Source: Opitutia bacterium (GTDB lineage: Bacteria; Verrucomicrobiota; Verrucomicrobiia; Opitutales; Opitutaceae). From it: a DNA stretch of 64,000 nt. This document shows, piece by piece, positions 28,807 through 37,600 of the stretch (the stretch's first letter is position 1; every line of letters begins with the position of its first letter). The DNA is taken from contig CANJIU010000002.1 in assembly GCA_947474365.1 (NCBI GenBank), positions 114,298 through 178,297 on the forward strand. Reading direction: 5' to 3'. A program made the translations under genes and the position numbers. Below the pieces are notes generated by a model that did not search any database, was not told the origin of the DNA, and was given only the letters and a program-made list of their open reading frames with translations.

Positions 28807-30201
28807 TCAGGTGATTTCGGCCAACACCTTGCTGCGGGTGGCGCCTTCCTCGAGGGTGGGCATCACGCGCACGTCGCGACCTTCGGGGTGCGGCAGCTTG
28901 GCGTCGGGGGCGATGCCGAGCTGGTCATAGATATGTCCGATCAACTCGCTCGGATGCACCGGGCGCTCAAGGACCTCTTCGCCCTTGGCGTCGGTCTTGC
29001 CGACCACGTGTCCGCCCTTGAAACCGCCGCCGGCGACCAGGGCCGAGAACGCCTTACCCCAGTGGCCGCGGCCGCCGTTCCACGGTGCCTCCCACAGCAC
29101 CTTGGGAGTGCGCCCAAATTCGCCGCCGGTCCAGACCACGGTGCTCGCCAGCAAACCGCGGGCGACGAGATCCTCGAGCAACGTGGCGAGGCCGCGGTCG
29201 AGTTCGGGCAATTTGCGCCGCATGATCGGGAAGTGCTGCTTGTGCGTGTCCCAACCCTTGTAGTTGATCGTGATGTACGGCACGCCCCGCTCAACCAGCC
29301 GCCGCGCCATCAGGCACGACTGGCCGAATGTGTTGCGGCCGTAGCGCTCGCGCACGTCGTCCTTCTCCTGGGCGAGATCGAACACCTTGCCCGCGTCGCC
29401 GAGGATCATCTCATAGGCGTCCGACTCGCATTGCCCGAGGGCGGCGAGCTCGGGATCGCCGTTGCGGGAGGCGCGCTCGAAGGTGTTGAGCTGGTGGAGA
29501 AACTCCCGGCGTTTTCGCTGCCGGTCGTCGCTGATGCCCTGCGCGACGACGCCTTCCACGGCGAACCGGGTGGCCCCCGGATCGCCGCCCGTGGCAAAGG
29601 GTTTGTAGCGCGCCCCGAGAAAACCTGATTCCGAGAAGCGGCCCTGCAGCTCGGTGAGCACGACGTAGGGAGGGAGGAGACCCTTGTAACCGGCGTCGTA
29701 ACCCTTGAAGAGCGAGACAATCGAGCCGACGCCCGGGAAGACGTCGCGACCGCCTGAGGCGCGGCCGGTCTGCACCGTGTAGGCCGCGATTTCGTGGGCG
29801 TTGGACCCGTGGCTCATGCTGCGGATGAGCGAGTATTTATCGGCCTGTTTTGCGAGCAGCGGCAGCAGTTCGCCGACGCGGATGCCGGCAACGTTCGTGG
29901 CGATGGGATCCTTCAGGGGCCCGTTGTAGTCGTAGCCCGCCTCTGGCTTTGGATCGAAGGTGTCGATGTGGCAGGGCCCGCCCCAGAGCCAGATTTGGAT
30001 GACGGACTTGGCCTTCGGCGCCGCCGGAGCCGCCACGGCCCGTGAGGGAAAGCTGTGGGCGGCGATGAGCCCGGCGGTGCCGACCAGACCGAGCCGGATG
30101 GCCTCACGCCGGGTGAGCGGAGCGTCTTCGCCGAGACCAAGCAGGCGCAGCTCCGATTGAAAATTCCAGAGGCGCGGATCGATGCTGTGGTGGAGTTTCA
30201 T
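28807..30201 (-). CDS. DUF1501 domain-containing protein
   Basis: A 464-residue protein. I prefer the ATG at 30201 (MKLHHSIDPRLW); an upstream in-frame start at 30246 adds 15 unremarkable residues. A twin-arginine-like motif (L-T-R-R-E-A-I-R-L-G) sits about 30 residues in, before a hydrophobic stretch. The body has the DUF1501 signature I-Q-I-W-L-W-G-G-P-C-H-I-D-T-F-D-P-K-P and the late segment V-W-T-G-G-E-F-G-R-T-P. The fold is related to alkaline-phosphatase-like/sulfatase proteins, but no activity is established. It is nearly always encoded next to a DUF1549/DUF1553 protein, as here (74 bases). Confidence 0.9.
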   Translation of the reverse strand: MKLHHSIDPRLWNFQSELRLLGLGEDAPLTRREAIRLGLVGTAGLIAAHSFPSRAVAAPAAPKAKSVIQIWLWGGPCHIDTFDPKPEAGYDYNGPLKDPIATNVAGIRVGELLPLLAKQADKYSLIRSMSHGSNAHEIAAYTVQTGRASGGRDVFPGVGSIVSLFKGYDAGYKGLLPPYVVLTELQGRFSESGFLGARYKPFATGGDPGATRFAVEGVVAQGISDDRQRKRREFLHQLNTFERASRNGDPELAALGQCESDAYEMILGDAGKVFDLAQEKDDVRERYGRNTFGQSCLMARRLVERGVPYITINYKGWDTHKQHFPIMRRKLPELDRGLATLLEDLVARGLLASTVVWTGGEFGRTPKVLWEAPWNGGRGHWGKAFSALVAGGGFKGGHVVGKTDAKGEEVLERPVHPSELIGHIYDQLGIAPDAKLPHPEGRDVRVMPTLEEGATRSKVLAEIT

Positions 30202-30274
30202 GGTAGGACGAGTTGGTGATTTTACGGCGGTGTTGCGGACCGGCACACGTGGGCGCCGTCAGGCGGAAAGGGTT

Positions 30275-31909
30275 TCAGTGGCGATAGAGGAATTCGGCGC
30301 TGTTGATCAGCGCCCACGCGAGGTCGAGGGCGGTGGTGCGGCCGTCGCGGGTCGCGACGCCGTGCGCCCCGATGGCGAGTCGTTCCTCGTCGGTGGGTGG
30401 CCGCGATAGGATCGAAAAATAAAGCGTGTCGACGAACTCCTTCGGGCTGCCCTTCGCACGGAGGAGGCTCTGGAGCTTTGGGCCCTGTTCGAGTTTGCGC
30501 TGTACCTGGGTTGAGTTGAGCAGGTGCAGGCGCTGGCTGGCGCTCATGCGCGGCGTGCGCTCCGCCTCCAGGCCGGTGTCACGCTGCGGGCGGCCAAACA
30601 TTTCCAGGAAGGTGCTGGTGATGCTGCCGTCCGGCAGTGCAATTGCGCGTTGGTCGTCGGGAATGTAGGTGAACGGCTCCGGAATCGCGCTCATGTACTT
30701 TTCCGTCGTGCCGGTGATTTGGTTGAGCGCGTCGATCAGCACCTCCGCGTCGAGTCGCCGGAGCGGATAGCTCGCGAAATTTGCCGCCGCCTCCGGACGG
30801 TCGCTGCGGGCGATCGACGAGAGCTGGTAGGTCTGCGAGTTCAGGATCAGCCGCATGAGCTGTTTCAAATCGTAGTGGGCGGCGACCAGCTCGTGTTCGA
30901 GCAGCGTGAGCAGCTCGGGGTTGGATGGCGGGTTGTCGGGCCGGATGTCGTCCGGTTCCTGGACGATGCCGCGGCCGAGCAGCCACGACCACACCCGGTT
31001 GACGATGGCGCGGGTGAACCAAGGGTTGCGCGGGTCGATCAGCCAATCGGCAAACACCTCCCGCGGATCGCGGTCGCGGGCGAGGTTCACCACGGTCTTG
31101 TCCGGCAGGGTCGCCACGGCAAGGCCGCTGGCGGGAAACTTGTTGGGGTCGAAGTAGACGATTTCCTCCTTCCACTCGCCAGTCGCCTTGTAGCCGATGG
31201 TGTTGAAACACAGCGCCATCGTGGCGAGCTGTTGTTCCGGCCAGTGCTCGGCCCGGGCGCCCATTAGCGTGAGCGCGACCGTGCGGGCAATCACCTGCGG
31301 TTCACGATTGGGGAGGGCGCGGTAGAAATTGACGGGACCCACGCGGAAATTGCTGCCGTTCGAGGTCAGCAGCTCGCGCGCAAACCGATCGTAGGGCAGG
31401 TTGTCGCGCACCGCCGTGTGGATCCAGCGGTAGTAGGCCTGGGCGGCGTTGGGCCAGAGGTTGACGGGAAACTCGGCCTTCACCCGGAGCACGTCGCTCC
31501 ACTTCATCGCCCAATAGTCGGTGAATTCGTCACGGGCGAGCAGCTGGTCGATCAGCAACGAGCGTTTCTCGGGCCGCCGATCCTGCAGGAATTGTCGGGC
31601 CTCCGCCGCGGTGGGCAGGGTGCCGATCACATCAAGGTAAGCTCGCCGGACGAAAACGGCGTCTGATGACCGGCGCGCCCGTTCGATTCCCAGCTGCTGG
31701 AGGCGATCGAACACCACCGCGTCAATCCCCTCGGTGCATTCTGCGGTGAAAGCCATCTCGTACGGCATAATGACGGGGCCGTTCGCGGACCCCGAGCCAA
31801 CGGCCTGAGCGGGCCGGTTCGAGGCGAGTGCCAGTACAAGGATCAGGCTGAGAAGCGGCCACGGCAGGGGCGAAGCGGCGCGCGGCGGTGTGGTAAAAGA
31901 TCGGGACAT
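30275..31909 (-). CDS. DUF1549 and DUF1553 domain-containing exported protein
   Basis: A 544-residue protein with a signal peptide (ending PAQA). DUF1549 covers about residues 60-255 (R-R-A-Y-L-D-V-I-G-T-L-P-T and W-A-M-K-W-S-D-V-L-R) and DUF1553 about residues 285-520 (N-P-W-F-T-R-A-I-V-N-R-V-W and L-N-S-Q-T-Y-Q-L-S). It lacks the N-terminal cytochrome c (PSCyt1) domain that many family members carry, so it is a short version. First gene of the operon with DUF1501 and PPC proteins. Function unknown; the family is abundant in Planctomycetes and Verrucomicrobiota. Confidence 0.88.
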   Translation of the reverse strand: MSRSFTTPPRAASPLPWPLLSLILVLALASNRPAQAVGSGSANGPVIMPYEMAFTAECTEGIDAVVFDRLQQLGIERARRSSDAVFVRRAYLDVIGTLPTAAEARQFLQDRRPEKRSLLIDQLLARDEFTDYWAMKWSDVLRVKAEFPVNLWPNAAQAYYRWIHTAVRDNLPYDRFARELLTSNGSNFRVGPVNFYRALPNREPQVIARTVALTLMGARAEHWPEQQLATMALCFNTIGYKATGEWKEEIVYFDPNKFPASGLAVATLPDKTVVNLARDRDPREVFADWLIDPRNPWFTRAIVNRVWSWLLGRGIVQEPDDIRPDNPPSNPELLTLLEHELVAAHYDLKQLMRLILNSQTYQLSSIARSDRPEAAANFASYPLRRLDAEVLIDALNQITGTTEKYMSAIPEPFTYIPDDQRAIALPDGSITSTFLEMFGRPQRDTGLEAERTPRMSASQRLHLLNSTQVQRKLEQGPKLQSLLRAKGSPKEFVDTLYFSILSRPPTDEERLAIGAHGVATRDGRTTALDLAWALINSAEFLYRH

Positions 31910-31950
31910 GGCGGCAAATGATGGGATCCCGGCGGCAGGCGGGGAGCGTG

Positions 31951-31967
31951 CGTCACGAAAGGTGACG
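31951..31967. promoter_or_regulatory. Inverted repeat upstream of the DUF1549 operon
   Basis: CGTCAC-GAAAG-GTGACG is a perfect 6-5-6 inverted repeat, 42 bases upstream of the DUF1549/1553 start and about 190 bases upstream of the RidA-like gene on the other strand. It could be an operator for either divergent unit or an RNA hairpin in the 5' leader of the operon. The rest of the 247-base gap shows nothing clear. Confidence 0.3.
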
Positions 31968-32156
31968 TCGTAGTGCCCGCGGTGCTACACCCTGGGCTCT
32001 CATTGCACGCGAGCTTATGGGGTGAATTCGCCGGGATGCTGGAGAAGGCAAGATCTGCGCTGGGTCGCGCTTATGTGGGGCATTTCATCTGGTGTTAGCA
32101 TGTGGGTTGGAAGGGCGTGCTGTAACCCCTTCGAATCCCCTTTCGTCTGCGGCGAC

Positions 32157-33296
32157 ATGACCACAAATCCTGCCGGAGTTGGAGCACCCGCCGCAGCGTG
32201 GGTGCCGGAGAAGAGCCCCGCCGTATCGCCAAAAACCCCACGCCCCGTAAGAGATTTTGTGCTGACGGGGTGTCCGGCTCCCGGCGAACCGGTGGCAGCC
32301 GTGTTCCAACGCCTGGCCGCGGATCTGGCGGCGCAGGAGGCCGAGTTGCTGAGCCTGATGATCTACGGATCGCTCAGTGCGAAGCGTGAGATCGACCACG
32401 CCATGCAGGATCACTTTGGCGCGGTCCAATGGCCCGTGACTTGGATCGAAGGCGCGGATTGCGACGGCCTGCCCTTGGCGGGAGTCCAGGTCTTTGCCGT
32501 AAGTGGCTGTTCCGTGACCCGTCTGCGGTTGGGCACTCGGGTGGTGGGCTCGGTTTACGAGGACGGCGAGGCGCGGCACTGCTTGCTGGGCGGCCTGGGG
32601 CCGACATCCGTTTTGTTGGAGCCGGGAGCGCAGGTGCAACAGCTGCTGGGCAATCTGGAATGGGCGCTCGGCCTTGCGGACTTCGCGTTGAGTGATGTCG
32701 TGCGGACCTGGTTCTACAACGACGACATCGTCCCTTGGTACGGTGACTTCAACCGTGTGCGCTCGGCGCATTACGGCAGGATCAAGTTCCGGACCGGCTC
32801 CCTGCCCGCCAGCACCGGCATCGGGGCGCGCAATCCAGCCGGAGCCGCGCTCGTCGCGAGCGCGTGGGCGGTCCAGCCGCTCGATGGAGTCTCTTGCGCG
32901 CAGGAAATCGGATCGCCGCTGCAATGTCCGGCTCCCGCCTACGGCAGCTCATTCAGCCGTGCGATGGAGATCCATTCCGGCGGAGCCCGCCGGCTGCTCA
33001 TTTCCGGGACGGCGAGCATTCACCCGGGCGGAGCAACGGCCTGGATCGACAATCCGAAAAAGCAGGTGGACCTGACGATGGAGGTGATCGGGGCGATTCT
33101 GCAGTCGCGCGGGATGACCTTTCACGACGTAACCCGTGCCACCGGTTACTTTGAAAACCCGGCCTTCAAGGCCTATTTCACCGCCTGGCTGGCCGATCGT
33201 GATCTGGCCGCGATGCCTGTCATCTCGACCCATTGCGACGTCTGCCGCGCGGACCTCCTGTTCGAGCTGGAGTTGGATGCGGTGGTGCGGGAGTAG
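32157..33296 (+). CDS. Two-domain RidA/YjgF-superfamily protein, chorismatase (FkbO/Hyg5/XanB2)-like
   Basis: A 379-residue soluble protein; the ATG at 32157 is preferred because the in-frame upstream codons encode a cysteine- and tryptophan-rich stretch unlike coding sequence. The C-terminal half is a YjgF-like domain (L-I-S-G-T-A-S-I-H-P-G-G, then E-V-I-G-A-I-L-Q-S-R-G-M-T-F-H-D-V). The centre has D-V-V-R-T-W-F-Y-N-D-D-I, D-F-N-R-V-R-S and A-S-T-G-I-G-A, which is the layout of chorismatases that split chorismate into pyruvate and a benzoate. It could be a chorismatase or a related enzyme of unknown chemistry. No biosynthetic cluster surrounds it; a strong terminator follows. Confidence 0.6.
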   Translation: MTTNPAGVGAPAAAWVPEKSPAVSPKTPRPVRDFVLTGCPAPGEPVAAVFQRLAADLAAQEAELLSLMIYGSLSAKREIDHAMQDHFGAVQWPVTWIEGADCDGLPLAGVQVFAVSGCSVTRLRLGTRVVGSVYEDGEARHCLLGGLGPTSVLLEPGAQVQQLLGNLEWALGLADFALSDVVRTWFYNDDIVPWYGDFNRVRSAHYGRIKFRTGSLPASTGIGARNPAGAALVASAWAVQPLDGVSCAQEIGSPLQCPAPAYGSSFSRAMEIHSGGARRLLISGTASIHPGGATAWIDNPKKQVDLTMEVIGAILQSRGMTFHDVTRATGYFENPAFKAYFTAWLADRDLAAMPVISTHCDVCRADLLFELELDAVVRE

Positions 33297-33347
33297 CCGA
33301 CATAAGTATTCAATAGTTAAGTACGAAGTTGGCGGGTGAATCCCGTC

Positions 33348-33381
33348 GGCCGGCGCCGTCCACGGTGCCGGCCTCCTTTTT
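33348..33381 (+). terminator. Rho-independent terminator
   Basis: An 11-bp GC stem (GGCCGGCGCCG with CGGTGCCGGCC, one G-T pair), loop TCCA, is followed by TCCTTTTTG. It lies 52 bases after the RidA-like stop and separates that gene from the four-gene cassette downstream. Confidence 0.85.
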
Positions 33382-33549
33382 GTTCTTCGTGGACGATCGG
33401 TCCGGCGTGGCGGCGCCCTGGTTGCAACCTGTGTTTGGCGCGCCTGAAGCGAACGCCTGCAAGCGGGCGATCTACCTGAATTCGGGTATTGCACGCGCTT
33501 TCTTTCGGGGGCGGGACCGCGCTGATTGGGCGCGTTCACCCGAGCTCCC

Positions 33550-34674
33550 ATGCACTTCCCGACTCGTTTCCGGACTTTTTTCCTCCGTGGCGGTTTCACC
33601 CTGTTGTTCTGCGCGGCGCAACCTGGCTTCGCTCAAAATTCATCCGCCGGTGCGAACTCCGCCGATGCGGCCTGGTTCAACGTCAGCGCGCTTTCGCGAG
33701 CGGCGGCGTCCTCCAAAGTAAGTCCCGCTCATCTGGTGGCCCCGAATCCGGCGGCAGCCGCAGCCGAAAAGATCGAACGGGAGCAACGGGCGCAGAAATT
33801 CCGCGCCGTGGCGCAGGGGGCCAAGGCATTCTATATCCAGAATCCCGCGCATCCCAGAGCGAATGAGGCGCGCAAACTCGAGGCGCTCGCCGCACTGGAG
33901 GGCATCACGCCGACCGACCGCGCTTACGCGCTCGCCGCCACTGCGACCGCCGCGGCGTTTCGTACCAACCCGGGGAACCCGGCAGCCGATCGATTCGAGG
34001 TGGCACATGCGTTGGAGCGCCGTGACGTCGCCCGAAAAATTCCCGGCCGTCCGTGGTATTCCCATCCAGCGCTTGGGGGGTGGATGCTCGACCGGCTTCA
34101 CGGCGAGTTTGGCGATTTGCCGGAGGTCTGGGGCGGATATCTCGCGCTGGCCGAAAACACGGAATGCGATCACGGCCGCGATTTTGCCGCCCGCATCGTG
34201 CAGTCGACGGCGCCGGGGCCTACCAAGGCGTCCGCCCGCCGATTGCTGGATCGCTACGCGTTGGTGCGTACGCCGATCAATTTTCCACTCAGCACCGTGC
34301 AGGGGCGTGCCTCCAGCCTCAGCCAGCTCGCCGGCAAGGTGACGGTCGTTTGCCTGTGGGATGGCTCGCGATTTCCGAACGGACCGTCGGGCCTGCAGGA
34401 ATATGCGAAGAATCCGGCGCCCGACACCCGATGGGTCTATTTGTCGGTTGGGACGCTGGGAGCGCTGCCAAAAGGTGCCAAATCCGCTGTCGCCCCGCCG
34501 GGTACCACCTGCGTCGAACCGCTCGGGTGGAGTAGCCCTCTGATAACGACACTGCACGTCTCGCAACTGCCCTACGTTTTTGTCTTCGACGAAAAAAGGC
34601 AGCTCTCCGGGTACGGTCACTTCGACGAGATCCCCGCCCTGATCAAGGGCATCGGCCGACCCATCTTGCCATGA
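33550..34674 (+). CDS. Exported thioredoxin-like (TlpA-type) protein lacking the CxxC motif
   Basis: A 374-residue protein; the ATG at 33550 gives a signal peptide (MHFPTRFRTFFLRGGF..., ending GFAQ). The middle is alpha-helical (about residues 60-220), possibly TPR-like. The C-terminal 130 residues look like a TlpA-type thioredoxin fold: G-K-V-T-V-V-C-L-W-D-G-S-R-F-P-N-G-P replaces the usual W-C-x-x-C segment, and L-P-Y-V-F-V-F-D sits where the cis-proline motif is expected. Without the two cysteines it cannot do disulfide exchange and may be a binding or scaffold domain. The stop overlaps the start of the next gene as ATGA, so the two are translationally coupled. Confidence 0.65.
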   Translation: MHFPTRFRTFFLRGGFTLLFCAAQPGFAQNSSAGANSADAAWFNVSALSRAAASSKVSPAHLVAPNPAAAAAEKIEREQRAQKFRAVAQGAKAFYIQNPAHPRANEARKLEALAALEGITPTDRAYALAATATAAAFRTNPGNPAADRFEVAHALERRDVARKIPGRPWYSHPALGGWMLDRLHGEFGDLPEVWGGYLALAENTECDHGRDFAARIVQSTAPGPTKASARRLLDRYALVRTPINFPLSTVQGRASSLSQLAGKVTVVCLWDGSRFPNGPSGLQEYAKNPAPDTRWVYLSVGTLGALPKGAKSAVAPPGTTCVEPLGWSSPLITTLHVSQLPYVFVFDEKRQLSGYGHFDEIPALIKGIGRPILP

Positions 34675-37600
34675 ACATCTTCAAGTCAACGCGCCCGATC
34701 GGGGCGTTCTTCCAGCGGTGGCTGCTGCGCCCGTGCCTTTACTCGTCTGCCTTCCTGGCCGTTTCGTCCAGCCTGATGGCAAACGACGTCCAATGGGTGT
34801 CGCTCAGCATGCCCGCCACGGCGGCCGGCGGTTCGACCCTGACGATTACCGCCACGGTCACGAACACCGGTGGCGAGCAGTGGGGCTCCGATCACTATCT
34901 GGCGATGCGGGACGACAGCGGAGCGGTCGTCGCCCTTGAGAGCGTCGAATGGGTCGCTCCTGGGGAAACGGTGACGCGGGAGATTCATTACGGTTTGCCG
35001 AACCCGGTTGGAACCGCGACCTTCACGTTCACGTTCCAGGCCCTCGAGCACAATGTCGAGTGGTTTGGAGCAATTGACACCCGCTCGGTGGTCGTCACCG
35101 AAACGCCCCCTTATGTCTATACAGGCATGCAGCTCTCGCCGACTACCTTCAGCGATGCCGCCCATCCTCTGATTTCCACCTCCGACGGCGTCGTCGCGGC
35201 TCCGTACTTTCGGTTGCGGGCCAAGGTGATCGATGGGACGCGGTACGGGTTCCATCTGGCAAACGAGTGGAAACGGAACAACTATCCCGTCGACACGGTC
35301 CGCGGCCTGGCCCCCGGTGATTATGCCACCTGCGCGCTATATTGGGTGACCTACTCGTCGTACTGGGGCGCCGTCCAGTCGATTGGACGGGAGCGGCGAG
35401 TGCCGATCACGGTGCGCCATGCAGTGGAACTGACCGCCGAGGCGTTTCACGACACGAGCCCGCCCAACGTCTACTTTGGCGGCAGGCTGGCGGGTACTTA
35501 CCGTCTCTACGCGACGTTTCGAAACGGACAGGGAACCTGGGAAACGGCCGGCGGGCTGAACAACAATAATACCCGAATCGGCGCCTTGCCACCGGCGGGA
35601 TTGTATTCTGCGTCGCTCTTCTATCGGAAATTTGACGGCGGTATGAATGTGATCGAAACGAGCGAGGTGCATACGGTCCCCGTGACGATCACCTCCGGGC
35701 CGGTTCAGGTGCTGTCCGAGGGTGGGGCGATCATGGACTGGACCTACGAGAACGACGATGGCTGGGTCCTTACCGGGTACTCTGAGAACACACACTGGTT
35801 TTACATTCCCATTGCCGGCACACTCCGGCTACGGACCAACGGCGTGGTCGATTTGTCCGGCAGTCTTCGTGGCATGACGGGCACGGAGATTCTGGCCGAG
35901 ACGCCACTGGCCGTGTCCGCGGGAGAATGGCTTTCGGTAACCGTCACCGGCACCACGGCCAGCGGGTACTATGGGATCTCTGGCGAAGTGACGCCGGGCT
36001 TCACGGCGCCGACGGTAACGGGTGCGAGCACCGCCGCTGGCGTCGTTGGTTCGCCGTTTTCCAGCTACACTGCGAGCGCGAACGGCACGGGGCCGTTGGT
36101 GTTTTCCGCTTCGAACCTTCCGGCCGGTCTGAGCATCGACCCGGGTATGGGTGTCATCATTGGGACTCCCACAGCCGCTGGTACCTATCCGGCGTGGATC
36201 GCGGTGGCCAACGCCGCGGGATCGAGCGGGAGGTGGGTGAGCTTCACGATCGCACCGGCGATCCCTCCCGGCAAGCCGACCGCGTTGGTGCCGGTTACGA
36301 TCGGCTCCAGCGTCATTACACTCTATTGGAACGCTCCGACCGGCAGTCCTGCCGCGGCGTCGTACGAAGTGGAGGCCAACAACGTCTCGTTTGGCACCAC
36401 GACTGACCGGACGATGACGCTCACCGGCCTTACGCCAGGCACACTCTATAATCTCAAGGTGCGGGCGGCGAGCGCCGCCGGGGTGTGGTCTCAGTGGAGC
36501 GCCGACTACATCGCTGCCACCGCTCCCGCCGTCGCACCGGGCCGATCGGCCTCGGTCTGGATGGAGCTGCCGCATCGGCAGCGAGACCCAAACAACGGGG
36601 TGCTCAATTCGCTGTACTACACCGGCGTCCAAGACGAGATCCTGCCCTTTGCACCGGACGGAGTCATTGGTTTTCGCTGGGTCGACTATCAACCGTCCTA
36701 TACGATTTCAGCGATTGGTTACGACGACGGGATCTCGCTCAATGACTATTGGAGTTTTTTCAACTCATCGGGTGCCGACGGGAGTTCCGTCTTCGCTCCC
36801 CGGTTCGCGATGCCGCCGCTTTTGTTCGCGAATCTCACCAGCTTGATCGCTTCGGTTGAAGCGACCTACGCGACGAAGGAGGGCGAGACCTATCAGGTGT
36901 ACGAGGATCCCGTGGGCAGTCCTGTGTTTAGTCCGACCAATTTGGATCTGCTCGGTGAGGAATTTCCAAGCCCGAGCACAGGAACGCACTCCGTCATCTT
37001 CCCGAATTACGAACTCATTTCGGTGTACCGCCCGTCTTTCTACGTGGTGCGCCGGGGAAAACCGATTGGTGGCGCGCGCATCACCCTGTCTGGTGCGGGA
37101 CCGACGACGGTCGGCATTCGTACGGTCGGCGGTTCGAGTGTGCCGACGGCGGGCCCGATTACCATTGGTGGAATGACCATCGATGTCGGTGTCGGCACGG
37201 GTAGCGTCGCATTTCCTGGGGGTGGGACGATATCCATCAACGGCGGGGTCGTGTCGGTCGCGGGAATTGCCGGACTGCCGAACGGACCCATTGTTGGAAC
37301 TGTCGGCTTAGGCGGTTTGGGATCGGTCGAGGTCGACACTGTTGGAAACGCGACGGTGACCGTCGGAGGTGGAGTGCCGGTGATGAGCGGTGTGGTCATT
37401 CGCGCCAATGCTGCGGGCGGTGGCGAGATCGCGCTGGCGAACGGAGTGGGGATCAGCGTTTCGAGTGCGGGGCGGATGGGACTGACGTTGCCACCCGGCA
37501 CGGACCCGACCACAGTGCAGGCGGTGGACATTGCGACCAGAATTCTCTCTGTCGGCGCGGGCGCGGTGATTTCGGTGCGTGACGCCTTGGGCGTTATAAC

